A stretch of 64,000 nucleotides of DNA from Cyanodermella asteris (taxonomy: Eukaryota; Ascomycota; Lecanoromycetes; Ostropales; Stictidaceae): assembly GCA_900618795.1 (NCBI GenBank), contig UYJD01000004.1, forward strand, positions 1,824,726-1,888,725, given 5' to 3'. The translations under genes were made by a program, and so were the position numbers. Under the pieces are notes generated by a model. The model ran no database searches. It was not told the origin of the DNA and saw only the letters and a list, made by a program, of their open reading frames with translations. This document shows positions 1 through 10,263 of the stretch, piece by piece (positions within the stretch are counted from its first letter, which is position 1; every line of letters begins with the position of its first letter).

Positions 1-35
1 CTTCACTCATTTTCTGATTCCCAATCAATTTTTAC

Positions 36-2999
36 TCAAAGCCAATTCTTAACCGTGCGATCATCTCTCTCCCTCCTCCCAGGAAGAATGATATCCCAGC
101 TCCTCTCCTCACTCTTATCAGGGCGCCTTCCAACCACAACACCAATCCTCATCCTCAACTCCCGCTCTCCACTGCCAAGCCTCTTCTCCGGCGCAGGCGT
201 CACACCCATTGGGTGGCATTTGGCAATATGCCCACACAACTTCTTTGCGCCCTCGAAGCAGACCGTCCCCTTGCCCTCCGCACAGCAAAACAGACATCCG
301 AAAATCTGAGCCGGCGGCTTCGACAGGTCGCCCGTTCGAGCACGCTCACTGCCACTGGAATGCGGGTCCATGGACTCGTCCTTTGCGATCTTATCGCGCG
401 AGGGAATATGTGATTTGAAGAGGAAGGACCAGCGGTAGACGACGCCATGTGCGGTATGGGGTGTTCGGTCTGCGCAGCGGCTGAGGTCGATTCCAGTGGC
501 GTATTGGTTTATGGTTGGTGCTTCTAGGGCAGCTGCGACGGGGTTCTTGGTGAGAGGGCCCTCAAAGTTGCACTTTCGGCACCTCAGAGTTGTGAGTTTT
601 GTGGTCGTGGTCGTGTTATTCGGAAGTGAGGTTTTGCGAGTGACCGTGCGCAAGGAGAAGGCTTTGTCGGTTTGGGCGGTTTGGTAGCGCCAGGCGCACT
701 TGCAGAAGCCGGCGAAGTTGTTGCTGAATTTGGGGAGGTAGTCGTCGGCAGAAGTGGCATTGAATTTCGGGTTGAGGGGAATGGTCTTAATGGGCGCGAA
801 TGGGTCGGACGGGGCTGATGTTCCTGGGGCAGGAATCGAGGTTGAAATTGATGCTGACATTGATGTGGGAACGTACGGAGGAATAGAGACGGGTGGAGAG
901 GGAGGAGCAGAGGGAAGGGCGGTGATGGTGCCACCAGACAATTGCTGGCGGTGTCTTGTCGGTGTTCGCGGTGATGATGTTGTAGTAGGTGTTATCGATG
1001 TGCTCGTCGAAGGTAACGTCGAAGTTGACGCACCATGCGAGGACGCACTGGTCGATGCTGTGTATGAAGGTGTCTCTGGCGTTGCGCCCGGCTGGTTTCG
1101 CGCTGTCGCTGCATTATTCGCCCGGCTCGATGAGTCGCCAGGCAGAATTGTTCTTAGTGTCAACGCCTTTGGGAATGCTGCTGAGATACCTGCTATCGAC
1201 TTGGTCTGAGTTGGAGCCTTTGACGCACTACCTTGGCCTGCCCAGATCTCGGTAGTGAAGCTCGCACCCTGGAGCTTGGATGGCCCCGACCAGATACCCG
1301 GCGACAGTGGTATATTCGCTTCGCTGCGCGTGGGCTTATGCGAAGGCATTGCGATGTTCGCTGGTCGGCTCGTCCCACCGGTGTTGTTTCGAGCCGGTGG
1401 TGGGGCGACGGGAGGCGGTTCGTGAAAGCCACGCGCACGGGGACTTGGCTCATCGGAAGACTGTGAACTTGCTGACTGGCCCATTGATGAACGTTTGAAA
1501 GACGCGGATAAGGGAAGCGGTGGAGTAATAGGAAAATTGTCGACAAGGGCTGAGGACGCCGCAGAGTAGCGATAGGAAGAGTAGGGACGGCGCCGATGCG
1601 GAACGATTTGCGACTGATTGAGTGATTGATGGCGAGGATGAGGAGAAGTTTGCGAACTTGAGCGGCGCACGTATGTAGGTGATGAATAGCGATGGTGTGT
1701 ATAACGAGAGCGAGGGTCGCTGCTGCTGCAGCAGTCTGATGCTGCAGGGGCAGGAAGCAGAGCTGGGACATGCAGCTGCAGAGACACCGAAGTCGCCTCT
1801 GAGTCTGAGGGCAGGGCTGGCACGGGCGGAACGTGGGAATGTCGCACAAAAGACTTCGAGATGTTGGGCGACGACGTCGACTGGCTGAGCCGGCAGGCAC
1901 GGGTGGTCGATGCAACGGTCGCGTTGCGAGACACGCCGATCGTCAATCTGCGAGGGTTGCGCGCAGGGACTGGAGGCGGCGACGGCACCGGGGGCAGCGC
2001 ATGTTCTGTCGACAATAACGTCTTGAGGACGTTTCGAGAAACCGGTTTCGTGCTGGTCGGCGCTGTCAGGGCAGATGATGATGCGCTGCCATGTGGCTCG
2101 TTGGTGACTTCTGAATTGGGGGGTGGGATCGCGATCTTTAGCTTGGGCGCCACAGCCTTTTTGACGTCCTCCCATGCCTCGTCCAGCGTTTTCTCAAACT
2201 CGCTTGCGCTTGGTGATGGAGGAGGCGCACGATGCTGCGACTCTTGAGAGTTATATCGACTCATGGGTACGATAAAGGATTCTGGTCGAATCATCGAGAT
2301 GATGGATGCCGTATCCACGCCCTCAAACATCTCCGACTCTGGCTCATAGTCATAATCATAATCTGGCTCGTCCTCATATACTTCTTCATGCGGTCCTGGA
2401 ACATATGTGTGCGATGCATGCGGTCGCATCTTTTCCACTTCGCGCTGAAATTCGTAAGGATTCGACATTGCAATGTCTGCGTAGTCGAAGTCGTCTTCGT
2501 TCACATGCTTCTCGTAGTAGGACGCCATATCGTCGTCTTGACTGTAACATGACTGGGTACCACGCAAGCTCTCAAAAGAGAAAGGACGCCTGAGACTGAA
2601 AGCCGGGCGTTCATCATCTCTTTTGCTCCGCGAATTCGAAGGTGACACATTGCTGCTGCAAAATCCCGCTGACGAGAGGGCCTCCTCGCTGACGGGTGAG
2701 ATCGGTAATACTGGTGAGATTGGCGAGATTCGTCCGGGATGCGGCTGTTTGGAGACGAGTTGCCAATCCTGGGGCCTTATCTCGACACATCCATCCTGGT
2801 AATGAGCATCGGTCCCGAGTTCGACAACGCGTGTTTCGGATTCCTCCTTCGGCCAAGGATTCAGTTCAGGTCGGAGGGGTCGAGGCGGTGCACTCTGTCG
2901 ACGTGTGCTCTGGCTGATAGCCCCCCGTCTAGTTCTGACATAGTTTTCGCCGAACATTGGCGTGTTCCCAACGGGGTCCATGTAGATGTCGAACTGCAT
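36..2999 (-). CDS. Large disordered protein with C-terminal Cys/His zinc-type motifs, unknown function
   Basis: A single open frame encodes about 987 residues from the first in-frame ATG at 2999. The frame stays open a further 25 codons upstream without an ATG, so an extra 5' exon is possible. The first three quarters is low-complexity Ser/Pro/Thr-rich sequence with acidic patches, probably disordered. The C-terminal quarter is richer in Cys: a CKC pair and a CRKC pair about 55 residues apart, then CLFCC followed by LCGHIAKCH, which together look like zinc-binding knuckles with a degenerate C2H2 finger at the end. I do not recognise a named family; it resembles the many conserved fungal proteins of unknown function that carry one terminal zinc finger. 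No signal peptide or membrane segment is visible. The coding call rests on length and on the motif-bearing end; function is unknown. Confidence 0.75.
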   Translation of the reverse strand: MQFDIYMDPVGNTPMFGENYVRTRRGAISQSTRRQSAPPRPLRPELNPWPKEESETRVVELGTDAHYQDGCVEIRPQDWQLVSKQPHPGRISPISPVLPISPVSEEALSSAGFCSSNVSPSNSRSKRDDERPAFSLRRPFSFESLRGTQSCYSQDDDMASYYEKHVNEDDFDYADIAMSNPYEFQREVEKMRPHASHTYVPGPHEEVYEDEPDYDYDYEPESEMFEGVDTASIISMIRPESFIVPMSRYNSQESQHRAPPPSPSASEFEKTLDEAWEDVKKAVAPKLKIAIPPPNSEVTNEPHGSASSSALTAPTSTKPVSRNVLKTLLSTEHALPPVPSPPPVPARNPRRLTIGVSRNATVASTTRACRLSQSTSSPNISKSFVRHSHVPPVPALPSDSEATSVSLQLHVPALLPAPAASDCCSSSDPRSRYTHHRYSSPTYVRRSSSQTSPHPRHQSLNQSQIVPHRRRPYSSYRYSAASSALVDNFPITPPLPLSASFKRSSMGQSASSQSSDEPSPRARGFHEPPPVAPPPARNNTGGTSRPANIAMPSHKPTRSEANIPLSPGIWSGPSKLQGASFTTEIWAGQGSASKAPTQTKSIAGISAAFPKALTLRTILPGDSSSRANNAATARNQPGATPETPSYTASTSASSHGASTSTLPSTSTSITPTTTSSPRTPTRHRQQLSGGTITALPSAPPSPPVSIPPYVPTSMSASISTSIPAPGTSAPSDPFAPIKTIPLNPKFNATSADDYLPKFSNNFAGFCKCAWRYQTAQTDKAFSLRTVTRKTSLPNNTTTTTKLTTLRCRKCNFEGPLTKNPVAAALEAPTINQYATGIDLSRCADRTPHTAHGVVYRWSFLFKSHIPSRDKIAKDESMDPHSSGSERARTGDLSKPPAQIFGCLFCCAEGKGTVCFEGAKKLCGHIAKCHPMGVTPAPEKRLGSGERELRMRIGVVVGRRPDKSEERSWDIILPGRRERDDRTVKNWL

Positions 3000-3074
3000 C
3001 TTGAGACAATCTGTATCGATGCTGTACTGAAACAGTCGGACAGGAGGGTCTCGCGCGAGGAGCGGCTCCGACAA

Positions 3075-4067
3075 GCTGGAGAGGGACAGTAGCGAACCAC
3101 CACAGCAAAAGGATACAGAAGGAGAGCACTACAGAGTGGATTGGGCGGGCATGATATGGGATGAGAAGGCACAGACCGAATCTGCCACCGCACGGCGCAC
3201 CGTGGATTGTGTTATCGGCTCAGCATCGCGGTGTCGCAATGCACAGCATCGGCGTGACAATGCCTGAGCACAATGGACGTAGCCGCCATAGCGAGCAGGG
3301 TATTGTCTGTAGGGACGACTCGGCTGAGGATGGCTGCTGGGACGGCGTGGGCAGATGATCGGCTGACACCGGCCGGTTTCACTGCATAAAGGCAAGTGGC
3401 CGCAAGTCTCCCTGGTGGCCATCCCAAGCCTCGATATATTTTTCGAGCTTCCGCAAGGTCAAATACTTCCTTCTTCACACTTTTTATGAACGGATAATCA
3501 ACCGCCAAAGCTTCATGCAGTAGCCTGGTTGGTCATATTGCCGATCTAGATATCATGGCACAGCCTGGCCGGTGTCGGACTGGCACTCGCGCCGTCTGGG
3601 GAACGTCGAGGCTTTGGCGCTGCAGTTACCTGTGCAGAACGTGCCGTACATGAATAGCTAGTAAGCCTGCATAAGAGCTTGCGGAGATTCTCGAAGTTTT
3701 GATCAATTTTTCCCTTCCACTCGTTCCTGTATGCCTAGGCTGGCGGTGGCCTGTTCTAAGCTTGCACTGTTTTGGTGATGTGTCGCCACACTAAAGTCGG
3801 ATAACCAGCGTTTGTCTACAGCCGAAACGGCATTTTGCCTGCTCTGATTACCGAACGGTCACACATGAAATCGAGGCTCGCTGTGCAAGTGTGTGCACAA
3901 TGGCTGAAATGCGATGTCGGAGGCCGTATGGGTGACCTACGGCAGCGATACTGCGAACCCATGCTGAAGATAGCTGAACAAATCACATATGTTTCTGCCG
4001 CACTACGTACAACTGCGAACCGATCTGCTCGATCATTCGATACATCCTCAGATAAAGAGCAACCGCA
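3075..4067. other. Intergenic region, nothing recognised
   Basis: About 1 kb lies between the 5' end of the disordered zinc-motif gene and the decayed MFS gene. Only short overlapping frames occur in it and none has a recognisable motif. It presumably holds the promoter of the minus-strand gene. Confidence 0.5.
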
Positions 4068-5474
4068 ATGGATGTGCATGCCACCGGGCAGCTACCTCCC
4101 GACGGTGGCATCCGCGCCTGGACGCAGTGCACTGGCTCTTTCTTCCTCTTACTCAATACCTTTGGACTGACCAATTCCTACGGTAGGTCTGACAGCATAG
4201 TCCCTACGCCTCCAGAATCCGACACGACGCATTCTGACTGATACAGGTGTGTTCCAAACCTTTTACAGTACCTCCTTGTTGAAAACCCACAGCCAGTCTC
4301 AAATCGCGTGGATTGGCTCAGTCCAGACTTTCTTAATCATATCATTGGGTATTTTCACGGGCCCAGTCTTTGATCGGGGCCATTTGCTTTCATTAGTCTT
4401 GAGCGGAAGCGTACTGGTCGTGGTGGGCACCATCTTTACTGGTCTTGGTTCTCAATATTGGCATCTCTTCCTCGCGCAAGGTCTCATGGTAGGGACCGGT
4501 GCGGGCCTGCTATTTCTGCCAAGCACAGCGATTCTCGCGCAGTAATTCAAGAGGCATCTCGCTCTTGCGACTGGCATTGCCTCCAGTGGCGGTGGTCTCG
4601 GTTGGTGACAGTGCGGTACTAGTGCTACAATGCCATGTTGGTTAATCCGGAATAGGGAGCGTCTTGTACGCAATCATGTTCAATCGCCTACAGCCACGCA
4701 TAGGCTTTCGGCACGCAACTTGGTCTATGGCTCTCATGATGCTCGTGACGCTAGCGATCAGTTGCACCGTTCTCAGGCTTCGTTTGCACAACTTGAAAGC
4801 GAGAAAGATTTTTGATGCTGGAGCTTTGACAGAGGGGCCATTTTGCTTGTGGTCGGTTCATTTATTCGTTTCCCTCCTCGCCTTATACGTACTTTCTTTC
4901 TACATCCAGTCGTACGGCCTTCAATTCATGTCGTCGGAAACAGCACTCTACCTCCTCCCCGTCTTGAACGCTGGCTCATTTTTTTGGTCCCATAGTCGGT
5001 GTTTCTCCTGTTTGTTTTTGAATACGCGACAACGCTTCAGAAAAGATGCAACTGACCGCAGAGCAGTTCCCTCTGTACGCGGCGGATCGCCTCAGGTATT
5101 TCAACGTGCTGGTGTCTCGTACCTTTCTTGCCAGTATCACGGGCTTCGCCTGGTTGGCTGTGCAGTCGATGCCCGGGTGCTTCGCTTTCAGCGCTTGCTA
5201 CGGGTTTCTAGCTGGCTCGATCACCACGATATCGACTCCTATCGAGGTTAGCATGTGCCCTTCGGATGACGTTGTTGGCGTGCGCATCGGCATGTTCTTG
5301 TTCCCGTGGGCGCTAGGGTTCTTGATCGGCAACCCCGTATCTGGAGCATTATTGGGAGACAGCGGCGAGCAGTGGTCGCACTTGCAGATTTTCGTTGGCA
5401 GTGCCATTATGCTTGCTGCGCTGTTCGGGCTGGCAGCCCGCTTTGCCAAGTTTCGGCGTCAGCTGTGGTGTTGA
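4068..5474 (+). pseudogene. Decayed MFS transporter, monocarboxylate-transporter-like
   Basis: Exon 1 (4068-4182) encodes a normal start for fungal MCT-like major facilitator proteins, with the PPDGG motif followed by a first helix ending NTFGLTNSYG. A 64-bp intron (4183-4246) leads to GVFQTFY and helices 2-4, including SQSQIAWIGSVQ and GAGLLFLPS. The frame then meets TAA at 4543-4545, where the family has a Tyr-Phe pair. Downstream the similarity continues (FKRHLALATGIASSGGGLG), crosses a plausible intron near 4584-4637, and resumes at YAIMFNRLQPRIGF and the second helix bundle to about 5474. A seven-T run at 4979-4985 shifts the frame once more. At least two lesions in an otherwise recognisable transporter argue for a recently inactivated gene, although one could be a base-calling error. 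It would have been a 12-helix plasma-membrane carrier; the substrate cannot be told. Confidence 0.75.
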
Positions 5475-5643
5475 ATCATGTACCTTGTCCTACGAGGTGG
5501 AAACTCGAAGAACAATTTAGGTACTATATATATTGCAGCTCACTTAATAGAATAAAGCTGTCATTCCTAAACGCTAGTCTACCTTACATGGAGTCCTGTT
5601 TGCGACCTGGAACACATTGCCACGCATTTCAGCAAGATGATGA

Positions 5644-6216
5644 TCAAATATCGTCCCTCTGCGGACAACCGAGATTTCTCCACGTCTCCAATCGCTTCGT
5701 GAATGGTGGGTTGAAAGCTGCGTGCATGCCAACTCCAGCATCATACGGCACCGGCCACCAGGGCACTTTCTCTTTCAGGAAGATGTGCTCCTTGATCGAG
5801 GGGAGCGTGGCAGACATTGTAGGATCGACGAGGCCCATAGTGACGCTGGTTCCATCAGGCCGGGCGTGATACTTCATGAAGAGCGGCGTCCCGCAAAGCG
5901 CGCAGGAGCCGCGAGCGGCCACGTCCGAGTACCACGATAGAGTGATTTTCGGCCGCGAGCTGTAATGCGAGTGCGGGCTGGTCCAGCGGAGAGTCGAGTT
6001 GTGAAAGAGGCCAAAGGTGAGGAAGGGGTTTCCGGAGGCCTTTTGGCACTCGACACAGTGACAAACGGTGATGGCAACGGGTAAATGACTGGCTTCGTAG
6101 ACGACGTGACCGCACAAGCAGCTCCCTCGTACCACGGTAACATTGTCGACGGGAGGAGTTTCCGGCGAGGGCGTCGGCTCCAGCGCTAACGGTTCCAGAT
6201 CAGACAAAGGAGCCAT
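5644..6216 (-). CDS. GFA (glutathione-dependent formaldehyde-activating/CENP-V-like) domain protein
   Basis: The protein has 190 residues from the ATG at 6216; three codons further upstream the frame is open but has no ATG. After a Pro-rich N-terminus of about 28 residues, the zinc ligands of the GFA fold appear in the expected order: C33-x-C35 (GSCLCG), C52-x-C54-x2-C57 (CHCVECQKASG) and C105-x2-C108 (CALCG). All seven cysteines are present, so the domain should bind its two zinc ions. Family members are cytosolic and often annotated as S-hydroxymethylglutathione synthases, but in fungi most have no demonstrated substrate. It converges with the decayed MFS gene. I am confident in the family, not in the reaction. 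Confidence 0.88.
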   Translation of the reverse strand: MAPLSDLEPLALEPTPSPETPPVDNVTVVRGSCLCGHVVYEASHLPVAITVCHCVECQKASGNPFLTFGLFHNSTLRWTSPHSHYSSRPKITLSWYSDVAARGSCALCGTPLFMKYHARPDGTSVTMGLVDPTMSATLPSIKEHIFLKEKVPWWPVPYDAGVGMHAAFNPPFTKRLETWRNLGCPQRDDI

Positions 6217-6816
6217 CTCTGACACCTTGAGACGCGGCTATTAACGTCGTCGCGCTTCTTGGAGTTCTATGCTACCTAGTTGGTCTTTCGAGTCAATCTG
6301 AATATGTGTGTCTCGGTGCTCTCGCCATAATCAAGGAGTGGCTCGAGTTGGCTTACAGCACCGACCGGTAGTTCTTAAATATTCCCAAGCTCAATGCAAT
6401 CGAGATATGTCCTTGGCAGTGGCTGCAGCGCAATGGAGGGGATTCGGCACAACCCGCGTTATCGTTGCCCGCGTCCCATCCACTCTGGTGCTTCTGTCTC
6501 CGGTCGGATAGGCTTTTTGGCTGGCGCCCAAATCGCCGCCATTGAATCACAAACCGGGCGTCTCACGCATACATTAACGCGACGTGCGTCCATTTTCATG
6601 CCTCCCTATTGCGCAGCGGGTGCACCAGGTTCGACGTTTTGTTAAAAGCAGCGTCACACAGCCGGCTGCTGCAATAAATCTCCAAGCAGAAACGAGACGA
6701 GGCTCGAGAGCCTTGAGGTGTGTGCTCTCCTGGCCGGGTTCGAGACCGGTATCTGGCCATCCCCCCAGCTTTTCCCTGGGCTCTCATCCTCCTTTGCATC
6801 CGACTGGACCTCTAAC
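6217..6816. other. Divergent promoter region
   Basis: About 600 bp separates the GFA gene (-) from the alpha/beta hydrolase gene (+), so it must hold both promoters. I see no convincing TATA box and no coding frame of interest. Confidence 0.5.
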
Positions 6817-8102
6817 ATGAGCCAGGCCTTCTCCAAACTCCGACACGGCAACCTCAAGTCATTTCTTGGCGGTGGAATTTCGCTATTATCGAGGTCTCAC
6901 TCCCAGGCGTCTTTTACGACGAATGCCCAGCTTCACAACACCATGGCCGATCATAGCTTTGCTTCCATACCCTCGCCAAGGACGACGCTGCTTCCGTACA
7001 TCTCGGCCGAACAAAATGCCAACATGTACTATCCTACGGATGTCATGCCTGGCGCTCGAGACGTCGCGACACCGTTTGGAATCATGCGGGTGAACGAGTG
7101 GGGGCCGGAGACTGGGAAGAGGGTTCTGTTCGTTCACGGAGACGCAACACCATCGCCAATGTGGTCCAAGATGGCTCACGGCTTGGTTCAGCGCGGCTGC
7201 CGTGTGATGTGCTACGGTCAGTTCAATCGGCGCTGGAGCAGCCGTTTGAATCCTTCCTCCACTGAGCTAACGATGTGAGTGCAGATCTTTGGGGCCGGGG
7301 ATACAGTGATGCGCCAACAGCTAGCCCACTCGACGGCTACCATCTTACCCTACAGATTCTATTTGCAATCGCTTCTTCGAAAGTGCCCTGGACTGGTAGC
7401 TCCGGATTCTCCCTCGTCGGATTCTCTCTAGGCGGTGCTATCAGTACCGAGTTCGCCGGTTGCTTTCCAAACCTGGTGAACTCGCTCGTGCTTCTTGGTC
7501 CCGGCGGGCTCATTCGCGATCTACCAAGTGACTACTACTCGCCGTTCTTCAAGAAGACATGGCAGGAAGCATCGAGTGGCGATGACCTCCGTAACTTAGT
7601 CGCCGGAATCATGGAGGTCGACAAGAGCAATCCTGCCCGCATTCAGATCGACCGCAGCAATAAGCCAAGTGTCCCAGTAACGGAGCTTCCATCTGTGGAC
7701 GAAAAGAGTTGGCGACCGCCGAAGGTAGATGTTGGTGGCCTCCTGCAATGGCAGTTCGACTACAACGAGGGTCATGTGAAAGGATTCTGGGAGACCACCG
7801 CTTATGGCCCCCTCAGCAACCAAGAAGCATCCTTCAAGCGGGCTTGCGCCATCATCGCCGGTAAAGCAGCTCAGAATTCACTCCTGAGCAACACAAAGCT
7901 GTTGGTATTTTTGGGCACCGAGGATGGTGTCGTCAAGCCCGACGAGACTCGTGAAGACATCCTCAAATTTATTCCACCTGAAAAGGCGGACTTCGTTCTT
8001 CTGCCCGGTGGCCACGGATTCCCATATCCAAACAGCGAGGCAATCATCGATCGGTTAGCTGCGCTCTGGTCTTTGCGCAACGCCACTCACTCATCTCTGT
8101 GA
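6817..8102 (+). CDS. Alpha/beta hydrolase, two exons
   Basis: Exons are 6817-7216 and 7285-8102, joined across a 68-bp GT-AG intron that creates the codon for Asp in CRVMCYDLWGRGYS; the protein has 405 residues. The HGD of VLFVHGDATPSP suits an oxyanion-hole loop, followed by the DLWGRGYS strand typical of the fold, the nucleophile elbow GFSLGG near residue 180, the acid in LGTEDGVV and the catalytic His in GGHGFP. This is a complete Ser-Asp-His triad. The N-terminus of about 40 residues is Ser/Arg-rich and could be a mitochondrial presequence; a second ATG (MADHSFAS) could start a shorter form. It belongs to the esterase/epoxide-hydrolase-like superfamily; the substrate is unknown. Confidence 0.88.
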
Positions 8103-8242
8103 AATATCATGGTGGCTGATCATGCCGCTTTAGCTCCAAGCCATGTCTCATAAGATAATGCGTTCCAAGGTGCCGTCTTCATCGTATTTCTCAGACTGCG
8201 GGCAACAGCCAGTGCATCACGTTTCCACCGCCCCAATTGTTA

Positions 8243-9422
8243 TCATAACATCTCCCGTACACTTTCAGAGCGTCTCGTCTGTTGTCGACTGAGCTCAGCC
8301 TGCTCTGGCTGCTCCACAGCTGGTGCAGCTGGAGGGCTCGTTACACTAACAAGACGCACCCGACCTGTTTGCATCATGCCAGATTGCAAGCTCAGGAGAA
8401 GGTTGCGGATATACGGTATGCACACTGTCAAAATACTGATGGCCTGCACCAGTGTCTCGCACAGTATGTACCGCCAGGAGGTCTGCACCAGCTGCCATGA
8501 CGGCTCCGAATGACGAACAATCACCGCCGAGGTGATGAAAATGGCAATGGTGCTGTACATGTTCAGGTACCAGATGCGTTGATCTCACACTAAGAATGTA
8601 CTTACCCAATTCTCGTTGCAAAGCAGCATACAACTACCGCTTTTTTGTTTTTCTGAAGACCGCGGCCCCACACAAGGTAGATCGGAAATCCGATCAAACA
8701 TGCCTCGATGAATATATTGATGATGTCGTACGCTGACCAGAACGCATCCTGGAATACTGTTGTCAGCTCTCCTAGCGCGGGCTTGTGGACAGAGACCGTA
8801 TACGCAAAATAGACTTACCTGATTGATACACTCAGTGCTTAAGATACGCCACGGGTAAGGAAGATTGCATGGGAATGCGACGGTAAAGACGAATGCTATG
8901 TTGCAAAGTGCAATCACGGCAGCCATCATCTTTAATAGCATCCTGTGACTCCATACGGGGGTGATCATATGAAGGAGGAGTACAGTTGATGTTTGTGTTG
9001 TATAGATTGTGACAAGTAGAAAATAGTGAGCTGAATAGAAGGCCTTGCCTCATGTGAGCGAATCTCCTTCAATAGAAATGTTATGCGGCATCGAATTTAC
9101 CTTCTCGAACAACCCATATCCTCCCAGCAGGTCACTCGCCTCCGCCGTGGGAACGTTTGCCGTTGCGAGGGATATACATATGGTATATCCTATGAAAGAC
9201 ACCTAATCATCGGAAATCAGTAAAAGTTATTTCCGTCTAGGAGTAAAAGCGAACCGCAGCTGCACCGATGAAAGCATCCTCATAATAGACGCGTTGATAT
9301 GTCAGCGATGACAGAACGTATTTGATGCCAATGCCGATGAGCACCGCGGCACAGAGTATCCATGCAGACAAGCGAACAATCGAAGCCCCTAGCCGGGGCT
9401 CTTCCTGTAAAGTCAGATTCAT
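8243..9422 (-). CDS. Seven-helix fungal rhodopsin-domain (PTH11-like) integral membrane protein
   Basis: Five exons on the minus strand can be joined in one frame: 9255-9422, 9101-9202, 8819-9043, 8606-8748 and 8243-8552, with introns of 52-70 bp and GT-AG ends; the protein has 315 residues. The junctions restore the family's pattern: YEDAFIGAAAVSFIGY, a long second extracellular part with a Cys in TECINQ, the helix IINIFIEACLIGFPIYLVW, the basic LQKNKKAVVVCCFATRIG stretch, and a last helix IPYIRNLL before a Gln/Ser-rich cytosolic tail. This is the fungal rhodopsin-like domain family that includes PTH11-type receptors. No CFEM domain is present, so it is of the plain type, and its ligand is unknown. 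The palindromic CTATATAG at 9562-9569 is a candidate TATA element. Confidence 0.85.
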
Positions 9423-10263
9423 TCTTGTCTTTGCGCGAGGATTGTTGAGATGGGATAGAGACCGAGAGAGAGATAGAGAGAGATAGAAGACTGCAACTTG
9501 GGAAGTCTCCAAGCCATGTTTCAAGACTACCCCCTTGGGTAAGCGACACGACCGCCAGCAGCTATATAGAGTGTGATCTTCCTTGAAAACGAGGCTGGAG
9601 ACCTGTTCGAGACCCGAGTCTCAATGGAGGGCTCATTTTTGCCTGTCGATGGCGTGGGCGCAGCTTCAGCAGAACGTGCATGAACTGTCATTTTGCCGTT
9701 CGTAGTCAATTGGAACAAAGCATGCCGTAAACATATGGAGGCTGAATGCTGCAACTATCCTTCATCATGTCATCGGAGTAATGGCTGCTTACTTCACTTG
9801 GCTTGCAGGATCAAGGCGAAGGAGGGTCCGCTGCCGCTTTAACGCGTCAATCACGTTAAAGAGCCCGTCTCCACTTGTTAGCGCCGGAGTCTTGTTCGAG
9901 TCGCAAAGCCGACCACCAACTCAATAATGCGTTGCCCGAAGGTGCCGCGAGGGCCGTTGCGAAACGAAGATCGTCCGCTCCCTCCGCTCAGCCTTGTCGA
10001 AAATCGCGCAAGGTCGAATCACCCTTCTGCCAATCATGTTATGGATAGATCAGCTTGCTTTAGCCCTTGCTACAGATAGTAAGCACGCTCATGCATCTTT
10101 TGTAGTCGACTATTTCGACTGGAGCCGGGTGTCAAGTCGAAATCCCTTGCCGAGTTGCCTCGTCCTCACGGTTTCTGACAGCTTGGCCGTGTCCGCACAC
10201 ATCTCTTCCATGAACTGTGCTCTCAACATTTCTCCGGACTAAGTCTGCTCTGGTCTGCGCAGG
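9423..10263. other. Divergent intergenic region
   Basis: About 840 bp separates the PTH11-like gene (-) from the permease gene (+). Apart from the GA-rich leader and the TATA-like palindrome near 9565, I see no coding sequence or repeat. Confidence 0.5.
9450..9490. repeat. GA/CT-rich microsatellite in the leader of the PTH11-like gene
   Basis: An interrupted run of GAGA and GATA units lies 30-70 bp upstream of the start codon at 9422. On the coding strand it is a pyrimidine-rich leader, common in fungal 5' regions. Confidence 0.7.

Noticed and set aside
754-1209. Plus-strand Gly/Val/Asp-rich frame inside the first gene
   Set aside because: It is the antisense shadow of Ser/Thr/Pro-rich codons in the minus-strand gene.
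4584-4637. A further lesion in the MFS pseudogene
   Set aside because: The interruption fits a normal GT-AG intron, so it was not counted as damage.
6730-6760. GGTTCGA-like string suggesting a tRNA T-arm
   Set aside because: No matching acceptor or anticodon stem around it; similar strings at 9600 and 9895 fail as well. No tRNA was found in the window.
8553-8605. Apparent frameshift in the PTH11-like gene
   Set aside because: A 53-bp GT-AG intron ending TACAG restores the frame and the family pattern, so the gene is intact.
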